This document shows, piece by piece, positions 24,553-33,700 of a stretch of 64,000 nt of DNA. The notes beneath the pieces are model-generated. The model was not told the DNA's origin and did no database searches. It was given only the letters and a program-made list of their open reading frames with translations. The DNA is from Pseudomonas sp. PB101 (GTDB taxonomy: Bacteria > Pseudomonadota > Gammaproteobacteria > Pseudomonadales > Pseudomonadaceae). Numbering within the stretch: the first letter of the stretch is position 1; every line of letters begins with the position of its first letter. The stretch is from NCBI RefSeq assembly GCF_009764265.1, contig NZ_RWIR01000076.1, forward strand, positions 1-64,000. Direction: 5' to 3'. A program made the translations under genes and the position numbers.

Positions 24553-26172
24553 CTATGCCGCCTCCATCTCATTGGGCTCGAAGCTATCCGCCCGGGCCAT
24601 CTGCCACATCCGCGAGTAGAACTCGCCGTTCACTTCGCCGGTCAGCAACTCCCCCGGTTTGAGGAAAACGTGCAGCTGCGAGAACAGCTTGATCTCGGTC
24701 GCCGACATGCGTCGCACCAGATGCTTGGCGGACAACTGCGACGGATGTTCGAGGCCGGCGGCGGCGAGCATTTCCGCCAGGGCCTTGAGGGTGTTGCGGT
24801 GGAAGTTGAATACACGCTGGGCCTTGTCCGGCACCACCAGCGCGCGCTGGCGCAGGGTGTCCTGGGTGGCGACGCCGGTCGGGCATTTGTTGGTGTGGCA
24901 GCTCTGCGACTGGATGCAACCGATGGCGAACATGAAGCCACGCGCCGAGTTGGCCCAGTCGGCGCCGATGGCGAGCACGCTGGCGATGTCGAAGGCGCTG
25001 ACGATCTTGCCGCTGGCGCCGAGCTTGATCTTGTCCCGCAGGTTCAGGCCGACCAGGGTGTTGTGCACGAACAGCAGGCCCTCGCGCATCGGCACGCCGA
25101 TGTGGTCGGTGAACTCCACGGGCGCCGCGCCAGTGCCGCCTTCCTTGCCGTCGACGACGATGAAGTCCGGGAGGATGCCCGTCTCCAGCATGGCCTTGGC
25201 GATGCCCATGAACTCCCACGGATGGCCGAGGCAGAACTTGAAGCCCACCGGCTTGCCGCCAGACAGCTCACGCAGTTGCGCGATGAAATGCATCATTTCG
25301 ATCGGCGTGGAAAACGCGCTGTGGCGCGACGGTGACACGCAGTCTTCGCCCATCAGGATGCCGCGGGTCTCGGCGATTTCCTTGGTGACCTTGTGCTTGG
25401 GCAGGATGCCGCCGTGGCCGGGCTTGGCGCCCTGGCTCATCTTGATTTCGATCATCCGCACCTGTGGCGTGCGGGCTTGCGCGGCAAAGCGTTCCGGGTC
25501 GAAGCGGCCGTCGCTGGTGCGGCAGCCGAAGTAGCCGCTGCCGAGTTCCCAGGTCAGGTCGCCGCCGTTTTCCCGGTGATAGGGGCTGATGCTGCCTTCG
25601 CCGGTGTCATGGGCGAAATTGCCCAGCTTGGCGCCCTGGTTCAGCGCGCGGATGGCGTTGGCGCTGAGGGAGCCGAAACTCATGGCCGAGATGTTGAACA
25701 CCGACGCCGAATACGGCTGCGTGCACTGCGGGCCGCCGACGGTGACGCGGAAACCGCTCGGGTCGCTCAAGGGTGCCGGGCGCATGGAGTGGCCGATGAA
25801 TTCGAAACCCGACTGGTACACGTCGATCAGCGTGCCGAAGGGTTTGTCGGCGCTTTCATTCTTGGCTCGGGAGTAGACCAGCGAGCGCTGGGCCCGGGAG
25901 AAGGGCAGGGCGTCGCTGTCGGATTCGAGCAGGTACTGGCGGATTTCCGGGCGGATGCCTTCGACCAGATAACGGATGTTGCCCAGGATCGGGTAGTTGC
26001 GCCGCACGGCGTGCGGGCTTTGCAGCAAGTCGAACAGGCCGATCAGGCTGAGGACAGCGGTGACGGCAGTGATTGGCCAGAGCCAGTCATATTGAAGAAA
26101 CGGCAGGCTGGCGAGGGTAAAGATCACGCAGACGGCAAAGAAGGCGTAGCGGCTCAGGAGTGACAGGCTCAT
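24553..26172 (-). CDS. Membrane-anchored FMN-binding glutamate synthase family protein
   Basis: The 539-residue product begins with two hydrophobic helices (about 7-25 and 30-48), then a GOGAT central/FMN barrel domain (SAMSFGSLSANAIRALNQGA, DTGEGSISPYH, EIKMSQGAKPGHGG, VDGKEGGTGAAP). The iron-sulfur cluster motif CIQSQSCHTNKCPTGVA is intact. Such stand-alone GOGAT-like proteins lack the glutaminase domain, so they do not carry out the full GltB reaction. Their true substrate is unknown. It is single in its operon, with a REPIN upstream. Confidence 0.85.
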   Translation of the reverse strand: MSLSLLSRYAFFAVCVIFTLASLPFLQYDWLWPITAVTAVLSLIGLFDLLQSPHAVRRNYPILGNIRYLVEGIRPEIRQYLLESDSDALPFSRAQRSLVYSRAKNESADKPFGTLIDVYQSGFEFIGHSMRPAPLSDPSGFRVTVGGPQCTQPYSASVFNISAMSFGSLSANAIRALNQGAKLGNFAHDTGEGSISPYHRENGGDLTWELGSGYFGCRTSDGRFDPERFAAQARTPQVRMIEIKMSQGAKPGHGGILPKHKVTKEIAETRGILMGEDCVSPSRHSAFSTPIEMMHFIAQLRELSGGKPVGFKFCLGHPWEFMGIAKAMLETGILPDFIVVDGKEGGTGAAPVEFTDHIGVPMREGLLFVHNTLVGLNLRDKIKLGASGKIVSAFDIASVLAIGADWANSARGFMFAIGCIQSQSCHTNKCPTGVATQDTLRQRALVVPDKAQRVFNFHRNTLKALAEMLAAAGLEHPSQLSAKHLVRRMSATEIKLFSQLHVFLKPGELLTGEVNGEFYSRMWQMARADSFEPNEMEAA

Positions 26173-26221
26173 ACGGGTTCCTTGGGTTCGGACTCAATAA
26201 ATTTGGCTAAACACAAAACAC

Positions 26222-26311
26222 TGTGGGAGCGAGCTTGCTCGCGATGGCGGCGGTTCAGTCGACATCAATGTTGAATGAAATATCGCAATCGCGAGCAAGC
26301 TCGCTCCCACA
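26222..26311. repeat. REPIN (GAGCGAGCTTGCTCGC class)
   Basis: TGTGGGAGCGAGCTTGCTCGCGA and the inverted TCGCGAGCAAGCTCGCTCCCACA enclose about 40 bases. It lies between the GOGAT-like gene and the LuxR gene. Confidence 0.9.
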
Positions 26312-26337
26312 TAAAAGCAAAGTGTTCCACAGGCCAA

Positions 26338-27138
26338 TCAGGCATTTTGTGCCTGCAGAAAAATCGAAAACAGCTCGGACTGGGATTTGATCCCCAGCTT
26401 GCTGTACATGTGTTTCTTATGGACTTTCACGGTTTCGACAGAGATTTCCAGCTTACGGGCGATTTCCTTGCTGGAGCAACCGCTGAGCATCAAACGCCCG
26501 ACATCCAGTTCCCGGGATGTCAACTGAGCGCCTTTGAGCTGGCGCACCGAAGCCTCCAGTCGTACCCGCCAATCGACTTGCGGTGGAGCGGGGACCAGGG
26601 CCACGACTTCGTTGATTTCATAGGGTAGACGCTGGCGCATCAGGCCGAGCACCCACGGCTGGATCAACGACAGCAAAGCAATCTGCTGGCCGCTGAAGCG
26701 CTGGGTGCTGCCCAGTGACAGGCACAGCGTACGGTCGCCGTCGAGCTGGCAATTGAACTGGATTTCGTCGGCCACCACATTCAGACGAAAGTAACGCTGG
26801 TAGTACTCCGTCAGCTCAAAGTGCTCCGGCGCCACTTCCGACAGGCGAAACAGGCCGCTGCGCGATTGTTCGCGGCAGGCGATGTAGAAGGGGTCGAGCA
26901 GGTACAGCCCGCGCAGGTAATCCTGGAACAACGGGTCGGGGCTGCCGTCCTCGCCGGGGCATTCGGCGAACACCTGCGGGCGCTGATCGGCACTGAAAAG
27001 CAGGGCCACCCAGCTGTCGAAGGGCACGTACTGATCCAGCAGTCGTACAAGCTGGGTCCAGAAATTGGGCTTGTCCAAGGCGTCGATCAGTTGCCCCACC
27101 GAACGATGCCAGGCGATGTCGTCCAACGAGAGTGCCAT
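26338..27138 (-). CDS. LuxR-type transcriptional regulator
   Basis: The 266-residue protein has a C-terminal LuxR/NarL helix-turn-helix (LTSRELDVGRLMLSGCSSKEIARKLEIS and VKVHKKHMYSKLGI, about residues 200-255). The first 180 residues have no receiver aspartate pattern and do not show the conserved acyl-homoserine-lactone pocket residues clearly, so the signal is unknown. I chose ATG 27138 over the upstream Met because the latter gives a low-complexity leader. It reads away from the amidase-like remnant at 27261. Confidence 0.75.
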   Translation of the reverse strand: MALSLDDIAWHRSVGQLIDALDKPNFWTQLVRLLDQYVPFDSWVALLFSADQRPQVFAECPGEDGSPDPLFQDYLRGLYLLDPFYIACREQSRSGLFRLSEVAPEHFELTEYYQRYFRLNVVADEIQFNCQLDGDRTLCLSLGSTQRFSGQQIALLSLIQPWVLGLMRQRLPYEINEVVALVPAPPQVDWRVRLEASVRQLKGAQLTSRELDVGRLMLSGCSSKEIARKLEISVETVKVHKKHMYSKLGIKSQSELFSIFLQAQNA

Positions 27139-27260
27139 GCCTCTATCCCTTTCGTGTTTCCCCGCAGCGTGATGCCCGCCCGGTTGCCTGCTGCGCATAC
27201 TGGCGCACAGACACCGGTCGGGCAATCTTTCTGCCGCACGGTCTATGACAAGGAATACCC

Positions 27261-27407
27261 ATGAAGGTCGAACTTGCCCAATTGGCAGGCCGTGACAACG
27301 ACACGGCTTACAGATTGGTGTGGTGTACCTGTCTCAAACGTAAGTGGCTTGTCCTGTTAGCCGCTTTTTTTCTTCGTGTTTTTGCTTGTCACGGGGAAGG
27401 GCATTGA
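27261..27407 (+). pseudogene. Remnant 5' end of a carbon-nitrogen hydrolase (amidase) gene
   Basis: An ATG at 27261 with a good ribosome-binding site (AAGGA, six bases upstream) opens MKVELAQLAGRDNDTAYRL, which resembles the N terminus of Pseudomonas carbon-nitrogen hydrolases found next to this kind of luxR. After Tyr17 the frame becomes unlike any hydrolase and stops at 27407 after 48 codons. The tail of the opposite-strand small membrane protein overlaps it. I read this as a gene start left when the rest was replaced or deleted. The family match rests on a short stretch recalled from related proteins. Confidence 0.45.
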
Positions 27408-27804
27408 TGCAGTAGTTGACGTAATAGAAGGTGAAAAGCACGATATAGACTAGGTTCATGCGCAGTTCGAAGTTGTGTTCAGCCAAGGCATATGCCCTTA
27501 ACACCCTTCGTACACGGAAACACCAGAGAATGGACAACAGAAAACATAGTATGAGCAGAACACCTATAAGGTCGAGTGCATAGTAGTGAGGTACCAAGCC
27601 GAGATATCCGATAGAACTGATGCTGATCAGGTAGAAGACAAATAAAGCCGGGCTTATCGTCTTGATGTGAGTGACCTCTTCAAGTGCCGTGAAGGTTTTG
27701 TACATCCAGACATTCAGGTAGAGCCCGCCAGTTAATATTCCCAGTAGAAAGAGAGGAAACGTTCGGGTGTTGATTTTATCTTTCAGCGTTGAAATGTCGG
27801 ACAT
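27334..27804 (-). CDS. Small integral membrane protein (DUF4234-like), AT-rich
   Basis: This 156-residue product has four hydrophobic helices (near 17-32, 52-70, 75-95, 115-135) and begins MSDISTLKDKINTRTFPLFLL. The early TGGLYLNVWMYK segment recalls the G-I-Y-x-x-x-W pattern of DUF4234-type proteins, but I do not recognise it firmly. Base composition is noticeably richer in A and T than in the neighbours, with more ATA and AGA codons, suggesting acquisition. It overlaps the putative amidase remnant. ATG 27804 starts at the conserved-looking N terminus. Confidence 0.55.
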   Translation of the reverse strand: MSDISTLKDKINTRTFPLFLLGILTGGLYLNVWMYKTFTALEEVTHIKTISPALFVFYLISISSIGYLGLVPHYYALDLIGVLLILCFLLSILWCFRVRRVLRAYALAEHNFELRMNLVYIVLFTFYYVNYCINALPRDKQKHEEKKRLTGQATYV

Positions 27805-27967
27805 GTAGAGTGCTCCAGTGGCGGCAGGATGGGGGGGATCAATCGATGAAAATCGGCAGGACACGCTATCAAGGTCGCGAGTAGGAAATTTCCGGGGTGG
27901 TTGGCAGATAGTTCCGGATCGCCCTTGGCCCAGGTTTGAAGGCGTGGGATTCTGTGCGCCCCTCAAC

Positions 27968-28429
27968 ATGGACCTGTGGTCACCGATGTCTCCTTCTACT
28001 GATATTTCGCCCAATCATTCCGGGCTCATCCGCATCGCCGCCGCCCTGTTGATCGGCCCCGACGGTCGCACGTTGCTGGTGCGCAAGCGCGGGACCACGG
28101 CGTTCATGCAGCCGGGTGGCAAGATCGAGCCCCATGAGCTGCCGGTTCATGCCCTGGCCCGGGAGCTGGAAGAAGAGCTGGGGCTGGACATCGACCCGGA
28201 GCAGGCCGTCTACCTCGGTCACTTCTCGGCGCCGGCCGCCAACGAGCCGGGTTTTGTCGTCCACGCCGAGATTTTTTTGCTGCACATCGATGTCGACGTG
28301 ATGCCAGCGGCGGAGATCGAAGAAGTGATCTGGATTGACCCGCTCACCGACGGCAGTGTCCCGTTGGCGCCATTGACACGGGACCTGATCCTGCCGTTTT
28401 ATCGAGCATCGTTGACTGCTATCGCCTGA
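27968..28429 (+). CDS. Nudix hydrolase
   Basis: The protein has a complete Nudix box, G-x5-E-x7-REL-x-EE-x-G-L, in GGKIEPHELPVHALARELEE followed by ELGL. These enzymes hydrolyse nucleoside diphosphates linked to another group; the substrate is not evident. The start is uncertain: ATG 27968 or ATG 27986 (MSPSTDISP); both leave the domain intact and neither has a strong ribosome-binding site. It is 24 bases upstream of the LysE gene and may be co-transcribed. Confidence 0.8.
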   Translation: MDLWSPMSPSTDISPNHSGLIRIAAALLIGPDGRTLLVRKRGTTAFMQPGGKIEPHELPVHALARELEEELGLDIDPEQAVYLGHFSAPAANEPGFVVHAEIFLLHIDVDVMPAAEIEEVIWIDPLTDGSVPLAPLTRDLILPFYRASLTAIA

Positions 28430-28452
28430 TCATCCCGCAAAGGACTTCGCCC

Positions 28453-29091
28453 ATGATCCCGCTTCAAGACCTGCTGATTTTTGCGGCTGCCGCATTGCTG
28501 ATGGTGCTGACGCCGGGGCCGAACATGATCTACCTGATCTCCCGTTCGATCTGCCAGGGGCGCAAGGCCGGGGTGATTTCGTTGCTTGGGGTGGTCGCCG
28601 GTTTTCTCGTGCACCTGTTCGCTGCCGCCGCCGGTCTGACTGCGGTGTTCCTCGCGGTGCCGGTGGCCTATGAGGTGCTGAAGTGGGCCGGTGCGCTGTA
28701 CCTGTTGTGGCTGGCCTGGCAGGCGGTCAAACCTGGCGCGCGCTCGCCGTTCGAGGCGCAGCAGTTGCCCCCGGATTCGTCACGCAAGCTGATCACCATG
28801 GGCTTTCTGACCAGTGCCCTGAACCCGAAAATCGCGGTGTTCTATCTGTCGGTGTTTCCGCAGTTCATCACGCCGGAGCACGGCTCGGTGTTCAGCCAGA
28901 GCATCATCCTCGGCCTGACCCAGATCAGCGTCAGTTTTTGCGTCAACCTGATGATCGCCATGTTTGCCGCGGGCATCGCCTCGTGGTTCGTCAACAATCC
29001 GACCTGGCTGGCGATGCAGCGCTATTTCATGGGCTTCGTGTTGTCGGCCCTGGCGGTGCGGCTGATGCTTGAGCAAAAACGGATGGCCTGA
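28453..29091 (+). CDS. LysE/RhtB-family amino-acid exporter
   Basis: The 212-residue product has six helices and opens with LLIFAAAALLMVLTPGPNMIYLISRS, the RhtB-family P-G-P-N signature. Conserved GVVAGFLVHLFAAAAGL and NPKIAVFYLSVFPQF follow. These transporters export amino acids or derivatives. AAGGA lies ahead of the ATG. The following GNAT gene starts two bases after its stop, so both belong to one operon with the Nudix gene likely included. The substrate is unknown. Confidence 0.85.
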   Translation: MIPLQDLLIFAAAALLMVLTPGPNMIYLISRSICQGRKAGVISLLGVVAGFLVHLFAAAAGLTAVFLAVPVAYEVLKWAGALYLLWLAWQAVKPGARSPFEAQQLPPDSSRKLITMGFLTSALNPKIAVFYLSVFPQFITPEHGSVFSQSIILGLTQISVSFCVNLMIAMFAAGIASWFVNNPTWLAMQRYFMGFVLSALAVRLMLEQKRMA

Positions 29092-29093
29092 AC

Positions 29094-29591
29094 ATGTGGA
29101 TCGAGCGACTGGATGCCAGCCATGCCCTGGACTATCGGGCACTGATGCTTGAGGCCTACGACCTGCACCCACAGGCCTTCACTTCGAGTGTGCGCGAGCG
29201 GGCGGCGATGCCGCTGGGCTGGTGGGAGTCGCGCCTGACCGGCAAGCTGGACGTGGTGCTCGGAGCATTCGAGGAAGGCCGGTTGGCCGGCATTGTCGGC
29301 CTCGCGTTCGAGCCCAGGGAAAAAGCCCGGCACAAGGTGACGCTGTTTGGCATGTACGTGACCGCCAGGGTCCGTCAGCGCGGGCTCGGCTATAAACTGG
29401 TTCAGGCCGCATTGGCCGAAGCGCAGGACCATGCGGGTGTGCGCCTGATCCAGTTGACCGTCACCGCCGGCAACGCTGCCGCGTTCAACCTCTACCAGCG
29501 CTGCGGTTTCGTCCAGTACGGCCTGGAGCCGATGGCGGTGCGGGTGGGGGAGGATTACTTCGACAAGCTGCATATGTGGCGCGAACTCTGA
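29094..29591 (+). CDS. GNAT-family N-acetyltransferase
   Basis: The 165-residue protein has the GNAT core: the acetyl-CoA-binding stretch MYVTARVRQRGLGYKLVQAAL (R/Q-x-x-G-x-G/A form) and the later LTVTAGNAAAFNLYQRCGFVQYG. It probably acetylates an amine on a small molecule or protein. It closes a three-gene Nudix-LysE-GNAT operon and is followed by a REPIN. Confidence 0.8.
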   Translation: MWIERLDASHALDYRALMLEAYDLHPQAFTSSVRERAAMPLGWWESRLTGKLDVVLGAFEEGRLAGIVGLAFEPREKARHKVTLFGMYVTARVRQRGLGYKLVQAALAEAQDHAGVRLIQLTVTAGNAAAFNLYQRCGFVQYGLEPMAVRVGEDYFDKLHMWREL

Positions 29592-29606
29592 AACCAGCGC
29601 AATCCC

Positions 29607-29700
29607 CCTGTAGGAGCCGGCTTGCTGGCGATGGCGGCGGACCGTTCAACAATAGTGTCGCCTGATACACCCTCATCGCCAGCAAGCCGGCTCCTACAGG
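29607..29700. repeat. REPIN (GAGCCGGCTTGC class)
   Basis: CCTGTAGGAGCCGGCTTGCTGG and its exact inverted partner ending GCCGGCTCCTACAGG bound this 94-base element, between the GNAT gene and metR. Confidence 0.9.
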
Positions 29701-29711
29701 TCTGTATCGAT

Positions 29712-30641
29712 TTAACGAACTGCGCTAACCCCATCCAGCGTCGAAAACGAGGTGTCCTTGGCCGTCAGCAAGAAATCACGCATATACGGCGCATCGAGCA
29801 TGTCGGTGCGCACCGCCGCGTACAGCGTGGCGAACAAGCCTTTGTCACCCAGCCGCTTGGCTTTCACATAACCCCGCGAACTGTATTCATGCAGGGCCCA
29901 GTGGGGCATGCCGCACACGCCGCGACCGCTGGCCACCAGTTGCATCATCATCACCGTCAGTTCCGAGGTGCGGACCTGGGCCGGTTCGATGTCGGCGGGT
30001 TCGAGGAAGCGGGTGAAGATGTCCAGCCGGTCTCGCTCCACCGGGTAGGTGATCAGGGTTTCCGGGAGCAGGTCTTCAGGGACGATATAGGCCTTGCTGG
30101 CCAGGCGGTGTTGGTTGGCCACCGCGAGCATCGCTTCATAGGTGAACAGCGGTACATAGGTGATCCCGGCCAGGTCCAACGGATCGGAGGTCACCACCAG
30201 GTCCAGATCACCACGGGCCAGGGCCGGCAGAGGGGCGAAGGAGAAGCCCGAGGCCAGGTCCAGTTCGACTTCCGGCCAGGCATCGCGGAACTGGTCGATG
30301 GTCGGCATCAGCCACTGGAAGCAGCTGTGGCATTCGATGGCCATGTGCAAACGCCCGGCGGTGCCACCGGCCAGGCGACTGATGTCGCGCTCGGCGGCGC
30401 GCAACAGCGGCAAGGTGGCGTCGGCCAGTTGCAGCAGGCGCAAACCGGCGCTGGTGAAGCGCACCGGTTTGGTCTTGCGCACGAACAGTGGCATGCCCAT
30501 GCGCTCCTCCAGCTCCTTGAACTGATGGGAAAGGGCCGATTGGGTCAGGTGCAGGCGGTCGGCCGCATCCACCAGGCTGTCGGCTTCGCGCAAGGCGTGC
30601 AGGGTCTTGAGGTGACGGATTTCAAGCACCGGGGGCTCCAT
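29712..30641 (-). CDS. metR: MetR-type LysR transcriptional regulator
   Basis: The 309-residue product follows E. coli MetR along its length: LEIRHLKTLHALREADSLVDAA in the helix-turn-helix, QSALSHQFKELEERMG, then IECHSCFQWLMPTIDQFRDAWP, DLDLVVTSDPL and LPETLITYPVERDRLDIFTRFLEPA. MetR activates methionine-synthesis genes with homocysteine as coactivator. No target gene is adjacent in this window, so it works in trans. It is a single gene preceded by the large toxin-like gene on the same strand. Confidence 0.9.
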   Translation of the reverse strand: MEPPVLEIRHLKTLHALREADSLVDAADRLHLTQSALSHQFKELEERMGMPLFVRKTKPVRFTSAGLRLLQLADATLPLLRAAERDISRLAGGTAGRLHMAIECHSCFQWLMPTIDQFRDAWPEVELDLASGFSFAPLPALARGDLDLVVTSDPLDLAGITYVPLFTYEAMLAVANQHRLASKAYIVPEDLLPETLITYPVERDRLDIFTRFLEPADIEPAQVRTSELTVMMMQLVASGRGVCGMPHWALHEYSSRGYVKAKRLGDKGLFATLYAAVRTDMLDAPYMRDFLLTAKDTSFSTLDGVSAVR

Positions 30642-30746
30642 GAGGAAAACTTGTCGACAAGTCGAAAAGGTTGAGTTTGTCTAATGTTGCTGCCGCTGTC
30701 GACCATCAGCACGGCGGAGCACGTTGCGTGCTCCGCCGTTGCTGCT

Positions 30747-33700
30747 TTACAGCGTGGAAAAGTGTTTGTTGCCCAGCGGTTTGCCAATGTCACCGCGCCA
30801 GATCGCCTCGACCGTACCGCCACCGGCGGCCACGTCCTTCTGCCATTGCAGGCCGAGGTTGCGTTGTGACGGCAATTTCAGATGGCCTTTGACGAAGTCG
30901 CTGAATTGCGGTTTGACCGAGGTGTAGTGAAAGTGGGCGTACCACAGGGTTTGCGCCGGTTCGCTGCGCAGGTCGCGCACCTCGTACTCCTGAAGGAAAT
31001 CCCGTCGTCCGTCGGCGCGTTTGCCCAGATCGCGCAGGCTTCCTTCCTTGCGAATGTCCACCACCTGCTGTTCACGCAGATAGTCCAGATAACCTTCGGT
31101 CGGAGTCTTGCTGTTCAGGCTTTGTTCGATGCGCAGGGTGCGCCCGGTGCGCAGCATCTCCTTCGCGCGATTGCGCAGTTGTAGCGCTACGGCATCGGTG
31201 GGGGACAAGCGTTCGATGGCTCGGGCGCGCATGGTCAGCTCGGTGGCCTCGCTGCCCATCATGTGCTCGAGGTCGACCGGCAGCATGTTTTGCCGCGCGT
31301 AGCCTTCGACTTTGCGGGTGTAGGCGTTTGCCGCCTCCAGCCTTTTCCTGGCTTCTGCCAGCAATGGCCCGACATCCGTCGGCAGTTCCGGCTGCACGGA
31401 ACCCGTTGGCTCGCTGAGGTGATATTTGCCATTGGAGCGTGGCAGCCAGGTTTCCGTGTGGCCACCGACCCCTTCGACGGTGAAGCGCTTTTGCCGGGTG
31501 ACGGCGTCGGTGCTGGCGATACCGATCAGCAACTGGTTGTCTTCGGTCTCGAACAATTGCTGTCCGGGCCGGCCTTCCTTGGGCACCACCGAAGGGCGCG
31601 TCTTGATGGCTTGGCGTGCAAAGTCTTCAACCTTGTCCAGGTTGTCCAGGAACACCGTGACGTGCTCCAGGTCCAGGTGCTGTGGATAGCCGAGTGTCCA
31701 GGCGCCCAACTGGCGACGGAACTCGGCATAAGTGGTCAGGCAGTCTTCGAGAACTTTGTTGCGCTGACTGACGCTTGCGCTCACGTGGGGTAGCTGGTGT
31801 TGGGTCAGCAACGCGCGCCCGAGCTTGTTGCGGGCCGTTTTCAACTGCAAGTGGAAGTACGTCCAGGACAGGTCGGTCACCGCGTCATAGTGGGTGATGA
31901 TTTCGAGGGTGTGCGCGGTTTTCAGATAGAAGTGATTGGCGTCGCTGAATTTCTCATTCACGATCGCCATGTCGTGTGCCATCTTCGATTTTTGCGCCCG
32001 GTTAGTGATCCGGCGGTTCCAGCGATTGGCTTCCTCTACTGTCACATAGACTTGATCGAAGTCATTGAGAAAGTCTTTGCGGGCCTCCTTGCGTTGTGCC
32101 ATGAGCTGCAAATGGGCGACGGTATCGGTGCCCGGCGTAGTGTCCGAGCGGTTGACCAATTGTTCGATACGGTCGAGGTGCTCCAGCAGCCGTTCCTTGA
32201 GCAGACCGATCCGTCGCACCGAGCGGTCGACGATGACCCAGGCGCAACGGCTTTGAATGTCTTCGATTTGTGCACGTTTGCGGCCATGGCTGTACAGCAT
32301 CAGCTCATCGAGATTCAGGTAGTGAGCCTGGGCGATGTCGATATCGGCCGCGCAGGCAGCATCGGTACGGGCGCGAAAGGCCGGGCGCTGATCGAGTTTG
32401 AGGCCAAAGTAGTGCTCCAGCGTGATGTTGCTGCTGCGGGTGAGCGTATCGAGTTGTCGGGTGTAGGCGTCGGCGGTATGGGTCAGGGTCAATTGCCGGC
32501 GCAGGGCCCGATCCGTCCACCAGCGCGGCAGCCAGCGGCGAATGGCGGCGGGCCAGAGCGGGTCGAGCCCTTCGGCCAGGTGCCCGAGCACGGCTCCGCC
32601 GCCCACGCCGCCGCCTTCGATCACGGTGCCGTACACCCGATAGTGAGTGTTCCACTGGCCGGCCTCATCGAGGGCGATCGGTTGTTTGTAGGTCCGCGTA
32701 GACGTGCCGCTCAAGCGCCAGCGCGGTGGATTGTCCGCCAGTTCGATGCGGTAGATACGGCCCTGGCTGAGCATGAAGTTGCCGTCGGCGTGTCGATAGA
32801 CGTTGCGATAAATGCCTTCGGTGCCCGGTTGCAGGCCCGCGAGGGAAATCGGCTTTTCATATTCATAACCCTTGAAGCGTTCCAGGGACAGTCGGGCGTG
32901 GCGTGGCGTCGATACCTGCAAGGCCCGCGGGCTTTTGCCCAGTGCCCGCCACTGACGATTGCGCGTGGCGGCGCGGGCGACAGCAGGGGTAGCCGTGGTG
33001 CCGGGGAGAATGTCCATGGCGGCGTCGATCAGCGACAACAGCACCGCTTCCACCTCGGCCAGGCCATGGCCGACATCACCGCGCAGAAAGGCCGCCACCG
33101 CCAGGTTGGCGCTGTTCCAGGCGTCGTACAGGGCGATGGCCGTACCGATGAAGGGCAACATGCCCACGGCCATTTTCAGGTAGTTGAACATGGCGCCGGA
33201 CTTCAAGGCGACCTGTTCCAGGTACAACGCATCATTGGAGCGCGAAGTTGCCCGATGGGCTTCCAGCAAACGGCCCATGTGCGCATTCAGCAAATGCGCT
33301 GCCAGGGAGGTGCTGGCTGGCCAGGGCGTACCGACGCCGATCAAGCCGTCGAAATTTTTCACCCGGGCCTGGTTGATCCGGCTGACGTGATGGGCGAAAT
33401 CCCCCTTCAAGGCACGGCCGGCCAGGCAGTTGACCATCGGGTTGCGCAGGCAGTCGTTGAACAGGCGCATCCGTGCCTGCTCGAGGCTGTCGAACTGGCG
33501 CAGAAAAACGCCGTCGGGGCTGTCGGGCAGATACAGCAGGGTCAGGCCGCTGATGTGCTCGACGATAAAGGTGACGCCGGACAACGTGCTCGGTCCCTGG
33601 GCGTGGGTGTCCTTGCCGCCCACCGTCAGGTGTGCCGGCAACAATTCGATGCGCTTGCCGTCGCTGGCAAAGGCTTCACGGCTGGTGGCGTCGATGGCGA

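Noticed and set aside
26222..26311. Short inverted repeats resembling CRISPR units
   Set aside because: They are pairs of REP palindromes scattered between genes, not direct repeats with unique spacers of fixed length.
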